Assembly: GCF_963422355.1 (NCBI RefSeq)
Contig: NC_085089.1
Coordinates: forward strand, 6,932,052 to 6,996,051
DNA from: Corticium candelabrum
Taxonomy: Eukaryota; Porifera; Homoscleromorpha; Homosclerophorida; Plakinidae
Direction: 5' to 3'
Length of the DNA stretch: 64,000 nucleotides
In this document: in pieces, positions 1 through 14,500 of the stretch
Layout: the number at the start of each line of letters is the position of its first letter
Position numbering within the stretch: position 1 is the first letter of the stretch
Notes under the pieces: generated by a model
What the model saw: the letters and a program-made list of their open reading frames with translations, nothing else
The model's database searches: none
What the model was told of the DNA's origin: nothing
Position numbers and translations under genes: made by a program

Positions 1-37
1 ATCGCCCACTTTGACAGGCACCTTGAATTCGTCGTAC

Positions 38-138
38 CATCTCCAAGTCTCTAACTTTGGAGTTGAGTTGCAGGAGTTCTGATTTGCGCAGGCAAGAGGC
101 TCTCTCGAGCCTGATGTCTTTGGCCTGCTTTCGTAGAT
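38..138 (-). other. Possible partial coding exon (coiled-coil-like), gene continues off the window
   Basis: On the minus strand the stretch from 138 down to 38 reads as an open, charged, heptad-like peptide (contains LRKQAKDIRLERASC and SELLQLNSKVRDLEM). It ends exactly at ATG followed by GTACGA, a good splice donor. The upstream AG (cgcaaag) lacks a clear pyrimidine tract, so the acceptor is weak. If real, it is an internal exon of a coiled-coil gene whose remainder lies left of position 1. I do not recognise the family, and a chance open frame is nearly as likely. Confidence 0.2.
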
Positions 139-206
139 CTTTGCGAGTTGTTCATTTTAAAACAACGGGTCTAGAGGATGACCCTCCGATCGCATTGAGT
201 TACTAA

Positions 207-773
207 AGGCTGGTTCACAATAGACGTATGCACGTTCACAATATGCATCCGATCCGCGAGCGGCGCAGCGGATCGCTGTTCACAATATGACGGAGCGCGT
301 GTGTGAGCTGCGCTCTGATGACTATAATTAGATTACGTACTAATTGTCACATGACAATATCTAGCCACGTGACTATCACAATATGTCTACTAATGCAAAG
401 AAACAGTTGCTTCTGTTGTGCCTTTTGCGGCGATATCGCAGCAACAAGGCAAACAACCGTCGACGTGTGTGGGTAGTGAGATCTTCTTTGCTGTCCATGG
501 CACGTGCCCTTGACTTGAATTCCCGGACATGGCACTCTACATCTCGTGACCAATTAAACATGTGCGGTGATTGGAGAACTGTAAATTACATTTCCTGTTT
601 GGCGTACGACGTTTCCGGTCGAGCGCATCGAAATAGAGCTGATCCTATTGTTGCGCTCCGCTCTGCGCCACTGCGCTCCAACGGCGGCATCCTTTGATGT
701 TGGCGCACACCGTCGGATCGGATCGCAGCGCATGCATATTGTGAACATGAGTGCGTCTATTGTGAACCAGCCT
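207..773. mobile_element. Non-autonomous PIF/Harbinger-like element, 567 bp, TAA target duplication
   Basis: Terminal inverted repeats begin AGGCTGGTTCACAATAGACG at 207, and the reverse complement of the right end (773 leftwards) starts with the same 16 or more bases. The motif TTCACAATAT recurs inside both arms. The element is flanked by TAA at 204-206 and TAA at 774-776. A 3-bp TWA duplication with a GGC-rich terminus is the PIF/Harbinger signature. An open frame at 383-697 (+) encodes a basic peptide with RRYRSNKANNRRRVWVV, which resembles the N-terminal end of Harbinger-type nucleases. The DDE core is absent, so this looks like an internal-deletion derivative that would depend on a full element elsewhere. 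Confidence 0.75.
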
Positions 774-1348
774 TAAGACATAGTACACGCTTCTGCAGCT
801 ATAAACTATGATAGATTGTTTGTCTAATAGGGCGCGATTTCTTAGCACTCCAATAGACAAGTCACACTCTGTGCTTTAAACCATAGAGATGTTATTTGTC
901 TAAATGGGCGCAACTTTGTCTATAGACAGTAGGCTATCTAGTGTAGATGATACTTTTCTGATAGAGCGCAACTTTTCTCTACTTAGAGAAAAGTCTCTAC
1001 TTAGAGAGAAGAGTCACCCCTTATATATAGTGCTAAAGATAGTACAAATTTAATATACTACTACGTATTCAATACTTGTAGGTAGTCATAGAAAACTTTA
1101 GAAAACTTTGCATCTTATAACCGTACTTACGATAATTGTGGTTGGAAGTCTTAGAATCTGCAAAAATGCAACTAACCTAACTTAGAACGCACAAAATCTG
1201 TTTTGTGAGCTCGTTTTCACGTATTGGCTATCAATTTTTGAGTACCTCTATTCGATTTCGTTAGGAGAATTTAATATTATCGTAAAGCCTTGCGTAACCA
1301 GCGGTGTGAGCGACCGAATCGATTGCACGAGTTCCAGTAGTATAGTAT
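774..1348. other. Non-coding stretch with degenerate spaced motif
   Basis: No gene is seen. A loosely repeated motif of the form TTGTCTAATAGGGCGCGA occurs near 818, 896 and 954 with variations (GGGCGCAAC, GAGCGCAAC), followed by an imperfect palindrome around 975-1010 built on CTACTTAGAGA. These may be the decayed remains of a repeat. Confidence 0.3.
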
Positions 1349-1500
1349 GTATATCTGGGATTATAAATGATACCGCCTGACACTCTTCCATATCTTCTCA
1401 GACTCGAGGGCTGAGCAGTCCCGAAGGGGGGGCGAAGACAATCGAGGATGCGCAAATTCGGGGGAGGAACAAATGGTATCATCTAATCCCAGATATGCTA
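1349..1500. mobile_element. Small foldback (MITE-like) element, about 150 bp
   Basis: The left arm ATATCTGGGATTATAAATGA (1351-1370, continuing TACC) is matched by the reverse complement of 1475-1500 (ATATCTGGGATTAGATGATA, continuing CC), with about 22 of 24 positions identical. No coding capacity and no clear target duplication are visible. It could be a short MITE or a foldback repeat. Confidence 0.45.
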
Positions 1501-1892
1501 CTCACGTTCCCGTCGTAAAATAAGACCTCATTCATTCATTCATTCTATTGGTTGGTAATGACACCACTTCTCGTCTATTGGTCAGAATAGCTTCATTTGT
1601 ATCTGTACTAATCATTAATCGAGTATAAATACGGTCGTACGGTCGCACGTCGGCCGACTACTATACCCTTAGCCCAGTTATCCGGGTCTCGAGTAATTAG
1701 CATAAGAATCACATGCAAGTACCTTTTAGATGTCATGACGATCTACTGTACGCTATAGTATAATACATTTGTTTACACATCGTTAATTGTTGTTAACTCA
1801 GAGGTACGAATCATGGTCCAGTTGAGTAGCATTTATGTTTTCTACTTCAGAATGCTAAACAAAACAAATTTTAGCTAAATAACTTTCTACAC

Positions 1893-1929
1893 TGGCAAAC
1901 ACACACACACGCACGCACGCACGCACACA

Positions 1930-1976
<47 letters not shown>

Positions 1977-2215
1977 ACACGCACACGCACGCACGCACGT
2001 ACGCACACACGCGTGCGCGCACACACACACACACACACTGACACGCACACGCGCACACGCACGCACGCACACACACACACACGCGCGCACACGCGCGCAC
2101 ACGCACGCACACACACACACACACACACACGCGCACACGCACGCACACACACGCGCGCGCGCGCGCATGCACGCACACGCATTCACGCACGCACGCATGC
2201 ACGTACACACAAACA
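1893..2215. repeat. CA-rich compound microsatellite (AC/ACGC)n
   Basis: About 320 bp of alternating purine-pyrimidine DNA: AC runs interspersed with ACGC and GCGC steps and three TGACACGC-type interruptions. All long open frames across it on either strand encode only His-Thr or Val-Cys-Ala strings and are artefacts of the repeat. It lies about 350 bp downstream of the SACS stop codon. Such tracts can adopt Z-DNA. Confidence 0.95.
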
Positions 2216-2564
2216 AATATGAACTCTTGTAGATTAGCGAGTACATCATAGCACATTACTATAGCGCATTGTGAATAGTTAAACAGTTGTAGTATAACAT
2301 CCATTACGAAATCAATGAGCGAACAGAATATCAAGTACGCAAAAATGCTAAAATCCCATCGAGAGCAACAACCAGCAACAGTCAAGTTCGCGATATCATC
2401 TACACGCACATTTCACACTAACTCGTCTACACTCCTAACAATCAATCAAAGCTGACCGACGCATTGTGTATACATACGACTCACTAAAAATACTAAAACT
2501 TAATAGAAAGTACACATTTGGTACACCAAATTATTACGGTCTTCACCAGGTTCACATTCACGTG

Positions 2565-5500
2565 TTACCAACGGCTGATGCACGTTCTCGTATCTTTCAT
2601 TACTCCTCTGGCTCCCTCTAGAGCATGATCCGCGTCTTGGCGAGAGTAGACGCTAGCGGGAACACAATTCTTCGAGTCTGGATAGCGCGTGTCAACGTAG
2701 TAATTGTCGTCAACCATTACAGCATACCGTTTCAGACTACTAGGACATCCGGGTAAGTCGCCGGCTCCCAAAAAGAAGCCAATATTGTGTTTTCGCCGAC
2801 GATCCGCTGGAATGCCCTGACGGATATACAGCAGTCCTTTCAAGGCTTTCTCCACCACTTCGTGGCAGAAAAAGCAAACGGCAGCGTACCTACGTTGATC
2901 ATCGGACCACGCAGAAATCAATGTCTCCGCGACGCTGAGATCTGCCTCGGCTTGTTCCACAAACATGACACCTACATGTCTGTTAGGACATAAATCTGTC
3001 TCACTATAACCAAAGTTGTTGAAACTCTGACGATGACTAGAGTTAGGATGATAGGTTGGAAATGTTTGGTTGCGGCTGCGTGAATGAGACGACCGAAAAC
3101 GTCTGCGGTGTCTCCTGGCGTAGGAGTTCCAAGTTGAGTAGTACGCACGATACGAACCACCCCAGAAAGGAGAGCCACCTTCAGAAGAAATATCGCCTCC
3201 TCTCTCAAGACGTTCGATTTCGTTCAACAAAAACTTGAACACCTCTTCCGCATCCGGATCGTCCGTCTTGTCAGGATGCCACTCTAGGTACATTCGTCGA
3301 ATTGCCCTTTTTCTATCAGACTCGGAAAGTTTCCATATCTCTTCCAATTGTCGACGGACCAAATCCTTCTTGTCTTGCAGCGTTTGCGGAATTTCAGAAT
3401 CCGCAGCGGAGTCATTACTTGGTTGAGAATCGTCCCTCAAAACCATACTAACTTCGTCATTTAACTTTGTGTCCATAACAATGGCATACAGTGAAAGCAC
3501 GCTGACCACTACGGGCTCTTCTCTTCCGATATCAATGCCATAGTGTGTAAGCAGCTCCGACTCCATCTCGTCGTCGCTGCATGCTCTATAAAGAATGACG
3601 GCATAAACAAAACGGTCGTCGTCTAGCTCGTACGCTACCCACTCGTCTAAGTTGAACCTGTAACCGAGAGGTGATTGACGGAGAAGTGCAAGATGGTCGG
3701 GAATGACTTCCATACCGGGGTGAAACGAAAAACAGCGTGGACTATCTTCAAAATCTTCAAGATCATATTCGTAAGGAATGCCGACATCCCTCAGGAAGTC
3801 TGGTATTAAATGTGAATGTTGGCAAGATACAATAACGAGCAACTTCATTTCAGGGAGTTCTGTTTGAAGTAATATCTGCAGCTCAGAAACGATTGAGCTA
3901 CACAGTTTGATCCTCCCTTTCTCCATTAATGAATTTGCTTCAACATACAAAGTGGCTTCTGAACGCGATCGTTCAAGAAAGCAGCACTTCCGGCTACCCT
4001 CCAGCTTTAATACCTTGCCGTCTATTATTGTACGTAAGCAAGTCCGAATCTCTGGCACACACTTAACATGAAAATGATTCTTGAGTAAATCGAGACCGCG
4101 TTCCAACGTTTCCGAAATCGTCGGCTCATTTCTGAACCAAATATAAATACTGCAAACTCCATGAACAAAGTAGCTAGAAGTCAAATGAGCTTCATACTTG
4201 GCAGCCACAGCGCTTACGTCCTCTTCTGCACACTCGTCTGTAACACTTAAACAGCACTCAGGATCCAAAATTTCTTCAGTCAACTGCGACAGATTGCATG
4301 GTCTTAGAGTTTCTGGAAGAAGATCGACAGTTTCTTTAGAGAGAGACGAAAGACCACAAAGTCTCAGATCTATCAAGAACCGCAAAAGAAGACCATCAAC
4401 ATGTTTCTCCAAATGAAAGTGATCCAAATATACAAGCCTTTCAGATGACGTTAGTACCATCTCACGACTTGGCAAAAAAAGCGACCGAAGAGCCTTCTCA
4501 ATGTCGGCTGGAGAAATCGTCTTAAGAGACACTTGAGACTTTAAGGTCGTAAACAACAGTTTTACAAGAGGCTTCAACATCTGTACATCTCCGGGTAAGT
4601 TGACCTCACTGTCTTGATACCGTTCATGCATTGCCTCCAAAATCCTAGCACAATGAAATACCCGTACTTCTTCATCCACTCCAATTCGTTTCAGCAAATG
4701 CTCGTAGGCTAACAAATAACGAGGACAGCGAAAAAGATAAGGATGAAATGTGCTACCAGTAGAAATAACCACTTGATAAGGTTTGACAAACATCTGTTGA
4801 TCAGGCAAGAAGATACATTGACTTGCAGTTAAGAGCTCAACTATGTTTCGAGCGTCAGTATTAAGATTGTTTGTAAAACATACACTACTACGCAGATCAG
4901 TAAAAGGCGACAGCTCTGTTACAGAAGTGGGAATAAACGTAGCCAAATGACGGAATATCGACGACAAAATGTCTACCATACATGAAACAGTTTCCTTTCG
5001 CGTCTCTTTCTCGGGTTGAATGTTTCGTCTTACTGTCTCAATCAGAAAGCTAAAATGAGTGAGCACCGATGTAACACTGGGAGCCATTTGAATACGAAGA
5101 CCTCGGCAAAGAACGTCAAGATTATTGACAGGATACACCAAACGAGGTTTGTTCACCAAAGCCTCTGCAGTCCAACAAAGTTTTTCATTGTCTAAAGTAA
5201 ATTTGACTCCTTCCCTATAGCTGGTTGCGTAGTTCGATGCCTTGTGACGTTTGTAGAACGGCAAAGCAAGTTCTTCCAACTTCCTGCTGCTAACTGCAAC
5301 CGACGGAATAAACCGAATCTTGGCGACACTTGCCAAGAATTTATCTTTCCAAAACATCTGCATACTGTCAGCAAGATGAGCCACCATCACATCAGATTTC
5401 ATCCTCCATTTCTGGTAGTTGATCGGTTCCTTTCCTGTAAACTTCCAAGTTAACGTTTCGTTCTCTAATAACTCTGCAAACTGTAAGAATTCTGCAGTAG

Positions 5501-8500
5501 AACAAACAGTCCTCAGTCCTAATTTGACAAGAAATTGTAACCATTGTGATACATCCTCTACAGAAAGAATAGACTTTGGAGATGTAGGAGGAAACTTCTC
5601 TTTCGGTATCATCATAGCAAAGACTTGAACAGAAGGATGATAAAAGTCTGCAACTTTGCTAGGTACACCTTGAAGGTCAAAGCAAGGTGTATCGCGTAAA
5701 GGTTTAATAAGGTCCGTATTTTTATCGACAGATAGCTTCATCAGTGAAAAAAGATGTTCTACACGAACGCTTTGAGGCATTAGATAAAAGCAAGGTAAAA
5801 TGTAATCAACGTAGATATCAACTGCTTCCTTTCTGTGCAAACCGATTTTGCTGTAAAGATCCTTAAGTGGAAGCTTGTACTTGAGGAAAGTACATAATGC
5901 TTTTGCCATCCAAATATCACTTCCAGCAGAGATCAAATCTGTTGGCAAAGTACACGCATCACGGTATGTTGGTACGGACACCAGGTTACCTTCTAACGTC
6001 TCAAACAAATGCATCTTTCTTAGTTCACCAAAACCGAACGGGTCCATAGAGTTGATATTGCTCTGAAAATACTTGAGGATTGTCTCTGCATCAATCACTG
6101 AAGTTGCTTCACGACATCGGTTATTAAACAGATATCGGACAGCTTTCACAACAGAGTCGACATCGTCAATATCTGCAAAATGTTGTACTAGTTTCTCTAA
6201 TTGCTCTGATGCAAATCTGTATGCCCCTCTAATAAAATCGTCCACTTCGACAGCACCAACTTTCAACAAAGATTGACACACGTCTGCAAACGGTCTAGGC
6301 GGTTTCCTTTGTAGTGACCAAAATACAGTGTTTGACAAACAGAACGGAACCAAGAGACTACCATTGCCCGCCGAAATAATCGGTAGATCTTTCAAACACT
6401 CAATAAAGTTGCTCAAATTTGTGCCTTTCCTTAAATAAGACCACAACGTCGTGATCCACTTCTTATCTGGACCAACGGCTTGATTCCACTCTTTGTATTG
6501 ATCACTAACCAACCAGTCAGGAGGAAACACGCCTTGAGTTGGCAAATACTGAGCCAAATCACTTGGGCTTAGTTTCTTCAAAACGGGATCTTGCGAACTT
6601 TGTAACGTACTGATGAGTTGACCATGCACAAACAGATCAAGCGACCTAGGTAACAGATCACTGTCACGAGAGACAAATACAGGCGAAGACGTGGAAAACT
6701 CTCGCAATTTCCCGTCAGCAGTAACAAGAAGAGGAAGACCACTCAGATCTAGATATCTTTTCCCACGATTCGCATCCTCAATCGCATCAGGCTCAGTCGG
6801 TTTCAGCACATAATCAAGTAACAATTTCGCAGCGCTGTAACTCTTCAAAATTGTTTCTTCTAGACTTCCAAGTTGAAGGAGACAGCAGGAACCAGCAGTT
6901 CCATGACTTTTTAAAAACAGACGAACTGCTTCACAGTTCACAAACTCAACACTTGCGTCCTCCTTAGCATTCAGAATGGCACTACGCACAAAATACGGTG
7001 AAAGGACGAGAAGAAACCCACATCGCAATAAAATTAATTCAAGTGCATAATCATGTTCAGCTTTGAACATCCAACGGGAAAAGTACCCCGTCAACAAACC
7101 AACTTCCGTTTTCTTACCAATTTCAACCCACTTGACAAACATGATTTTATCATCGCTAGCCTCTGTTGGAAAAATCTCCTTCAAACTCTTCTTCTCATCT
7201 TCAGGCGTTCTCCTCATATATTCACGAAAAGAATATGCAGGCTGTCCGGTGTAAGGTAGAAGAGGGCAATTGTGTTCGGAAAGGTACACGTACAATTCTT
7301 TACGTAGCAAATCCACATAGGAACCTTCAGTACAATTATCAAGATTCATGGGTAGCAAGTGATGGAACCATTCCAGATCTTTGCGTAAACATGCATGTGT
7401 GTAGACGTGACCTTCATTCAAAGCCACGTAGTCCCGAGCTTTTAACAAAAATTGAGCGTATGCTGGAGCCAAAACAAATTTGATAAGATCTTTGTTCCAT
7501 TTCTGTTTAGCGGACCCAACAGAGCATCCAGAATCAGACCACAAATCACGTCTCGTTGAATCCAAAGCAAAATGACCGTTTATCTGAACAGGAAGATTCC
7601 AGCACACCGGAAGAGGTAAAAAACAAAACAAATTTGTCTGTGAAAATGCAAGGTTCTGTCCTATCGGAGCGGCTATTCCTACACGAGGCAGCAATGCCAT
7701 CCTACTGCCTTCTCCGATAGCCTTGAAGTCGTCTTGATGTGGTACTCCAATGGAATGATGAACTAACCACCGGCCTTCCATTGGTGTGTTTCTTTTAGGA
7801 AAAAAGTGGGGATCCTTCACAGATGTGTGTATTTTGAGTTCATAAACCGCCGCATAGTGGGAAATGTCGGCTGTTGCCTTATCTTTACTCTCTGCTATCA
7901 CCATTGACATTCTCTGACGTTCGTCTTCAGCCTCAGACGAAAGATTAGCTTTTACCTCACATAACCTAGTGACTTTAGAAGTTGCAGAGATGGAAGTCAT
8001 CTTGATACAAGTAACGTTATTGAGAAACAGTAACATGCTCGGTGCACTTTGCTTAAACACGTACATCAGCGTCTCTACACGTTTACTGTCGAATACGCAT
8101 TGACTAATAAGCGACAGCTCTGCCACTTCCTTTGTTCGTAACGGCAACCTAAACAGAGTTCCACCTTCCAATGTTATTTCATCAAATGATTTGTAGCAAT
8201 CCCAAATATCACAAAACTGACTCCAAAATGTCTCATCTGTATCATACAATCTTCCAGGTTTCTCTTTAGTTGCTCCAAGAGCATAACGACAATGAGGATC
8301 CAACACACAAAATGTCTTGTTGTCAGAAAGAAAAGATGGACAATCAGTCAAATGATAGACAGCATTGAAACCTATTCCATATTGTCCAGTCAGTGATGGA
8401 TCATCACCTTTACTACCTCTTCCAAGATTCTGAATTCCTTCGATGTCTGCATCCGTAAACGGTCGATTGTTATACACACAGATGGCAGGACCTTGTAATG

Positions 8501-11500
8501 TCTTCCACTCATCCGTAAATATACGTTTCGTCTTGTGTTGCCTTTGATCGAAAATAATATGTATTTCCGTCGCCTTGGCATCGTCAGCGTTTTGAAGAAG
8601 TTCTTTCAGTATCCCGTCGTCAGCTGGATAACCCTCTAAAATGTTTTGAAGACGCTTGGTAAGAGGCTCACTCTGACCAAATGGCCTGCCAGGTATATCT
8701 CGAGCGTAACCGTCAAGCACTTTCTCTCTCACTAATTTTACTCCGAGCCCTTCCGCGGTGGCGCGAGGCACACAGTTGTGCACGTACACGTTCATTTCTG
8801 TTAGCGCATGATCCATCCAAGGAGCATCATTGTATGCCAACTGAGAAGCTGGAATTAAACGCTCGTCTTTAGATAAGAGAGGGACCTCCAAACTTCCTCT
8901 AAATGTCTCCAACTCACTCATGTCACTAAACTCAGGAATAAAAAGCTGTTTAACGTACTTGACGAGTGACTGCGGCAGCCGTTCTCCTCTCACTTTTCCA
9001 TAAATTTGTTGCAGTGCAACAACAAAATCTCTGGATTGAAACGTTCTTCGCACTCCAGTAGCTTCTAGCAATTTCTTCATATGTGAAAGTTCACTAGGAA
9101 CCTTAGAAAGGTAAGGTGGCGCGCTCTTACTCCACTGAAAAGCCAACTGACACGGCTTCATTTCGTAACCTCCAACAACAATCCACGCCTTGTCCTCCAG
9201 TGCACGCACAATCGCCTCTGCTTCGTTACCATTGTGTCTGCGCTGCAACTCTTTATACAATTTGTCAATGGCTTTTATGAACACCGACGAATTATCCCGA
9301 GCCTGTTGTAGATCGTTAATGAGCATATCCAATTGTTTGACCAACATTGACAAAGGAGGTAAAGACCTGATACCTAGCACAGTCCCCGCTGCAGAAGAAG
9401 AAATTTGAAGAAAATCGTCGATAATAAATGCTTGAGAGCCGACTATGTATCTGCACTTCCAACTATAACCTTCTGCAGGAGTAACTAGTTTCCGATTAGG
9501 ATGTTGATCCGCGTACCATGCTATTGGGTAATCACTCGGACATCCCTCTACGAACAGAAATGGTGTATTCCTAAGATGGGTCAATTGCGTATCTGAACAC
9601 TTCTCCCGATTCCCACACAATTTAGTCATAAGCTTGATCAGAGCTCTAATTCTCCGCTTCGCTCGTTCATGATTACCTCTCTCTAACGCTTCCACAGTTG
9701 CACTTCTCTCTACGACGTCATTCCAAGTAAAACATCCAGTAGATCTCATTCCTAATTTCCTTAAACCACCAGTTAATTCGTCTCTCTCACACAATCCCTT
9801 CACTGGAAACTTACGTTCATCTTCCTCAAATAACTCGGATTCCACACACTTGGGATCAATCATAGCTGATGCAACACGTAGCACTTGGCCATCCGGACCA
9901 CAAGGAAACAAAGCTAAGCTTCTCAAACACGGAATAAGATGATCAGTGATGAAGACACGGGTCAACAGAGTCTTCAACAAATCGTCCCTAATCTGAAAAT
10001 CCAATTCTTGTAAGTGAGGTGCAAACCATTGTGAAACAAAATTCTCTTCATCAACAGTTAGACTTTGCATTGACCTATAGTTTGCTTTGTGAAGACCTTT
10101 CAACACATGATTTGGCAACTCTACGTACCTTGGACAAACTTGTTTCATAATTTGCTGTGCGTGTGGCAAAACTTCACACACAGAATTAGACAAAATCACA
10201 CAATCACGCAAAGAAATCCACTTAAAACCATTGTTGCTTGTGCTACAAAATATTCTTTCGCTTCCTTTCACAACTTCTTCATAGAACTGATCAGCTAAAG
10301 TGTGCCAGGCAGCATGACGGCGATTCGCTTGATTGGGCCACAAATTGTAATAACGAGATGAATTAACATCAGCCTCTTCTCTGCATTCTAGTAACTCAGA
10401 CAAATGCTTCAACATGGAGATGTAAGACTGAACCAGACAATCATTGATCAGCTTCTCGTTCCACGCTGCTTCGACATCTGTTTTGCCTCCCACTCGTGTT
10501 TCCTCTGTGCCGTGCCACCAGATACCCCGACGGTTAGATAGTACAGCAAACGTGCCATTGACGTGTACAGACAAACCCGTTCTTTCTGAAAGAGGGAGAA
10601 AACAGAACGTTTCTCCATCTATAGCACAAGGTATACAATCCACCTGCAATTCAATTGCAACGCCAGCAAACGGAACAAATCCACGTTCACGACCACCGTG
10701 TTTCATCGAAAATTGAAATGCATCACCTTTGCCGCCTTCTGAGCACACCAACCAGTTTGCACTATGCACCTCGTCTGTATGAAAGTTACGCCATTTGATT
10801 GCACAAGTTGACGAACAACCAGCAGTATTTTCAAAACGTCCTCGTTCTACTTGACTACATATAGACGACAACAATTCCTGATGAGACAAAAGACTGCTAG
10901 ATGCCTCTGCTCCTGCTTGGACAGACAAAATCTGTCTCATGTCTGAAGGACTGACTGCGTCTGACTTCAACTCAAACACTTCAACCGACTGGACATGTTG
11001 AAGGAAAATTAGCAGCTTTCCGCACACTTCTTGCAATGCTCGCAATGACGCTTTAACTCGATCTTCATCATATGCTTCATTCTTTATTTCATTCACAGCA
11101 GCTTGCTCGTTAGTTCGAAAAGGAAAGCGAAATAGAGTTCCATTAAACTCAGAGCGTTCTACCAAGTTGCACCCAAAGACATCAACATAAGGTTGAAACT
11201 GATCAGGAAATCGCTGGCCAATGGGTCTTTGTACAAAGTCAATTTTGATACCAGGCTGAGACGGGTTTCTGATGTGATTTCCGAGATGACTCTTGTGAGG
11301 ATCAAATATAACCACATATCGACGACTGACAAAACTAGGCACATCAGTTATATGATAGACAGATGTGAAACCCAATCCAAATCGTCCAATCTTTTCTAGT
11401 TTTGATTGTTTCGTAGCAGCAGCCAACTTTGAGATATTGACGAAATCCTCGTCTGAGAACACAGAGTCGTTGAAAGCCCACAAGGCAGGTCCATGACATT

Positions 11501-14500
11501 TCCTCATTCCTGGAGCAAGCAATGAACTTTTAAATTGATCGTGTTCTCTCCAATCTACAAGAAACTTGACGCTCGTTGCTTCAGCGTCATCAGCATTTTG
11601 AAGCAATTCTTTGAATATTCCAGCGTCGTCTTTGTATTCTTTCAAAATATTCTTCAGTCTTAGAGTCAGCGACTCATGGGGTCCCAACTGTTCGAAAGGT
11701 AGCTCCTCAGATGGGGCCAGACGATTGCTAAGAGATGGCACACCTAATTTGTAAGCAGTATCAGAAGAGACCTGCTTGTGAATAAGGCGATAATCTGCAA
11801 CTTCTAAGTCATCACTACGACGAAGCCATTCAGCATCACAATACATCAATTCTGAGCAAGGACACAATTCTAGAACATTGTCTTCCCTGTCCACGGGAAC
11901 AAGCAGGTCTTGTTGAAGGTTCCGAGAAAGGATTGATCCATCTCTAGTCAACCAGTTGAGAATTGCTATTGTCAGTTCTAAGTCACGTCCCCTCTTCTTG
12001 GGCTCCACTTGGATAGTAGAACTATCATAAAACGCTTTCATTGAAGGTAAAACACACAGAATGTCTTCTTTTCCAAACTTTGATTTCATTCCACTTGTCT
12101 TGAGAAGTGGACTACAAGCATTCAAATGAGGATACTGCCCAATCTCATAAAGCCATGGCTCAAGTGAAACGGGAAAGGCGCTGGAAACAGCCAATTGTTC
12201 AGGACGTATAAATCCTTGTGATCCATTCAACCACACCCAGTCGGCGGGTGCAGACTTGAGACCGTCTAAAATAACTGTTGCAAACGAGCTACTGAAAGCA
12301 CATCCCAGTGTACTGAAGACTTCTTGAAGCATTCTGTCAAACTTTTCTCGCCCACTTTCTTCAATTGATTTTGCTTTCCACAGCTTGTGAGCTACAATTA
12401 GTTGTTTGATTACTGCCTCATACATGGTACTCAAGGAAGCGCATGAAAGAAACTTGACTATACTTGGAGATATAACCGATGCATAATCAAGGATAGCCAA
12501 CTGAGTTCCAACTGTTAACTGAAGCCTTTCTGAGCTGAGGTCATCAGACGGCACAACAACAACACCAGGCAAGCAAGTTGGACTAGAACTAGCCCACGGC
12601 ATACCAAATGGCATAATAGAAGAACTGTGTTCAATGACTGGCATCCAGTCTACAGTAGCCAACGCCTGCGAACACGTCATCCAACCATGTCTGTATGTTT
12701 GTGTCGATAAGAGTCGTTGAGCCCAAGCCTCTGTATGCAGTACTTCCAGTAGTGTTTTTCCCATCGACTTACTTTTCTTTGCAGCAATACGTTCAGCCAA
12801 AGCATACAGTTCGTTTGCACTAATATCACTCAGTTTTCGAAGACCAACATATTGATGCAGCAATTCACCATATTTGCTGTTCATGGCAAAAGAGCCAACA
12901 GCAAAGACACACTGATCTCCATATAATTCAAAAACATGGCGCTCACTTGAGTTGAAAACTGCATTAGGAGCTTTCAGTTGACCATCACCAGTTCGAACAA
13001 AAGCAAGCGATGCCATAGTCTGACGAGCGTTACTGCTCATAATGTAAATGTTGTCCAAACAAAACTTGATTAGGTTCTCTTTGGCATCCATTGAATACCT
13101 TTCAAACTGATTAAAGACAAACTTGATCATAACTTCTTCGAGAGTAAGCTCAAAATAATTGAAGTTCTTGGAAAAGTACTGTAGTATCAGCCTTGACGCC
13201 AAATTAGGGCTGGCAACCAGATTTGCAACAATGGGAAGAGTCTCCTCAAGGTTAACCGGAGCCACTTGACTGCAATGAGACAAAGATACAAGATTCTGTC
13301 CACCCCATACACGAAACACAGGAAGAGATTTTAGAACATCAATTTCAGCACGTGAAGGATGGCAAACTTGAAGAGCAGAAGAAACAACACTCATCAGTTC
13401 ACGCTTCTGCGCAAGAGCCAACGATTGGTACTTGGAAGAAGAAACGCCTGCTCGAGAGATGCATGTAAGTATTTGCACTGGCTTGCAGATGTAGTTATAT
13501 ACATGACTGCAAGACACAAGGTAGCTAGATGGTTGGTACAAAACTGTACAACCCAAACTTTCCAATCCTTTTGCCAACTCCTTGCTAATCCGTACGTCGA
13601 CACCAGGTACTTCAGCAAAAAGTGCAGGAAGAGGTGCAAGCTTCATGAGATTCTTCACCCCACTTGTTGAAGTAACTGGAATAATATACCCGTACATGTG
13701 CTCAAACTTACTTAGTGGAATGTTGAACGTGTTTCGATTGATCCAACCCCACAGTTCTTCTAGCCAGCCATCAGTTAATCTTCCATTGACTGTATGAGGT
13801 CTTGGAATCACAGCTCCACACCCATGCCTCCACACTGATGACAACACTTCTGATATGAGAGGTGGAACGTCACTAAGTTGGATGTTCTTCAGTTGTGTAT
13901 GACTTGTGGTAGCAACATCTTTCAAGATGGTACAAACACCCCTGTCGATATCCTGATCCAAGAACTTTCCATCTTGACCAGGAAACAATGACCTTGGACA
14001 TGATGACGATTCAAGATATACTGCTGAATAACCTTGATATGAGAATGATGTAAACGTTCCGTCAGCTAATGGTAGTAGATGTAAGCCGACCAAACTGTTA
14101 AACCTATGATCACTCAATACATACTTCAACAATCGGATTTTATTGTGTGGTTGCATATTCTGATAACGATTGCTTTTTTTCAGTTCAACTCTGACCACCT
14201 CAGGACATATTCGCTTGCAACTCACTCCATAGTCACTTTCTATTCTAGCTAAACAAGATACAACATTGGTAGCAGGAAATGTAACTTTGTGACCGATTCT
14301 CTTCATTTCTTCAATTGCAACTGATTCATCTACACTCAATGTGTTTCCGGCATTGTTGCAAACTAACACATCTCCAACACGTTCCCAAGAGATCCCCGAT
14401 GCACTCTCACCATGCAATACTTTCAGCTTTGAAAGAGAGCTTAGAAGAGATGGCACAACATACAGTGACCAATGATACTGGACATTCTCGATGTCAGGCC

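Noticed and set aside
1855..2409. Long open frames of Val-Cys-Ala or His-Thr repeats across the CA array
   Set aside because: They are translations of a dinucleotide repeat, open in several frames on both strands at once. The same applies to the arrays at 26097-26577, 50389-51032, 51448-51829, 54591-54924 and 57142-57543.
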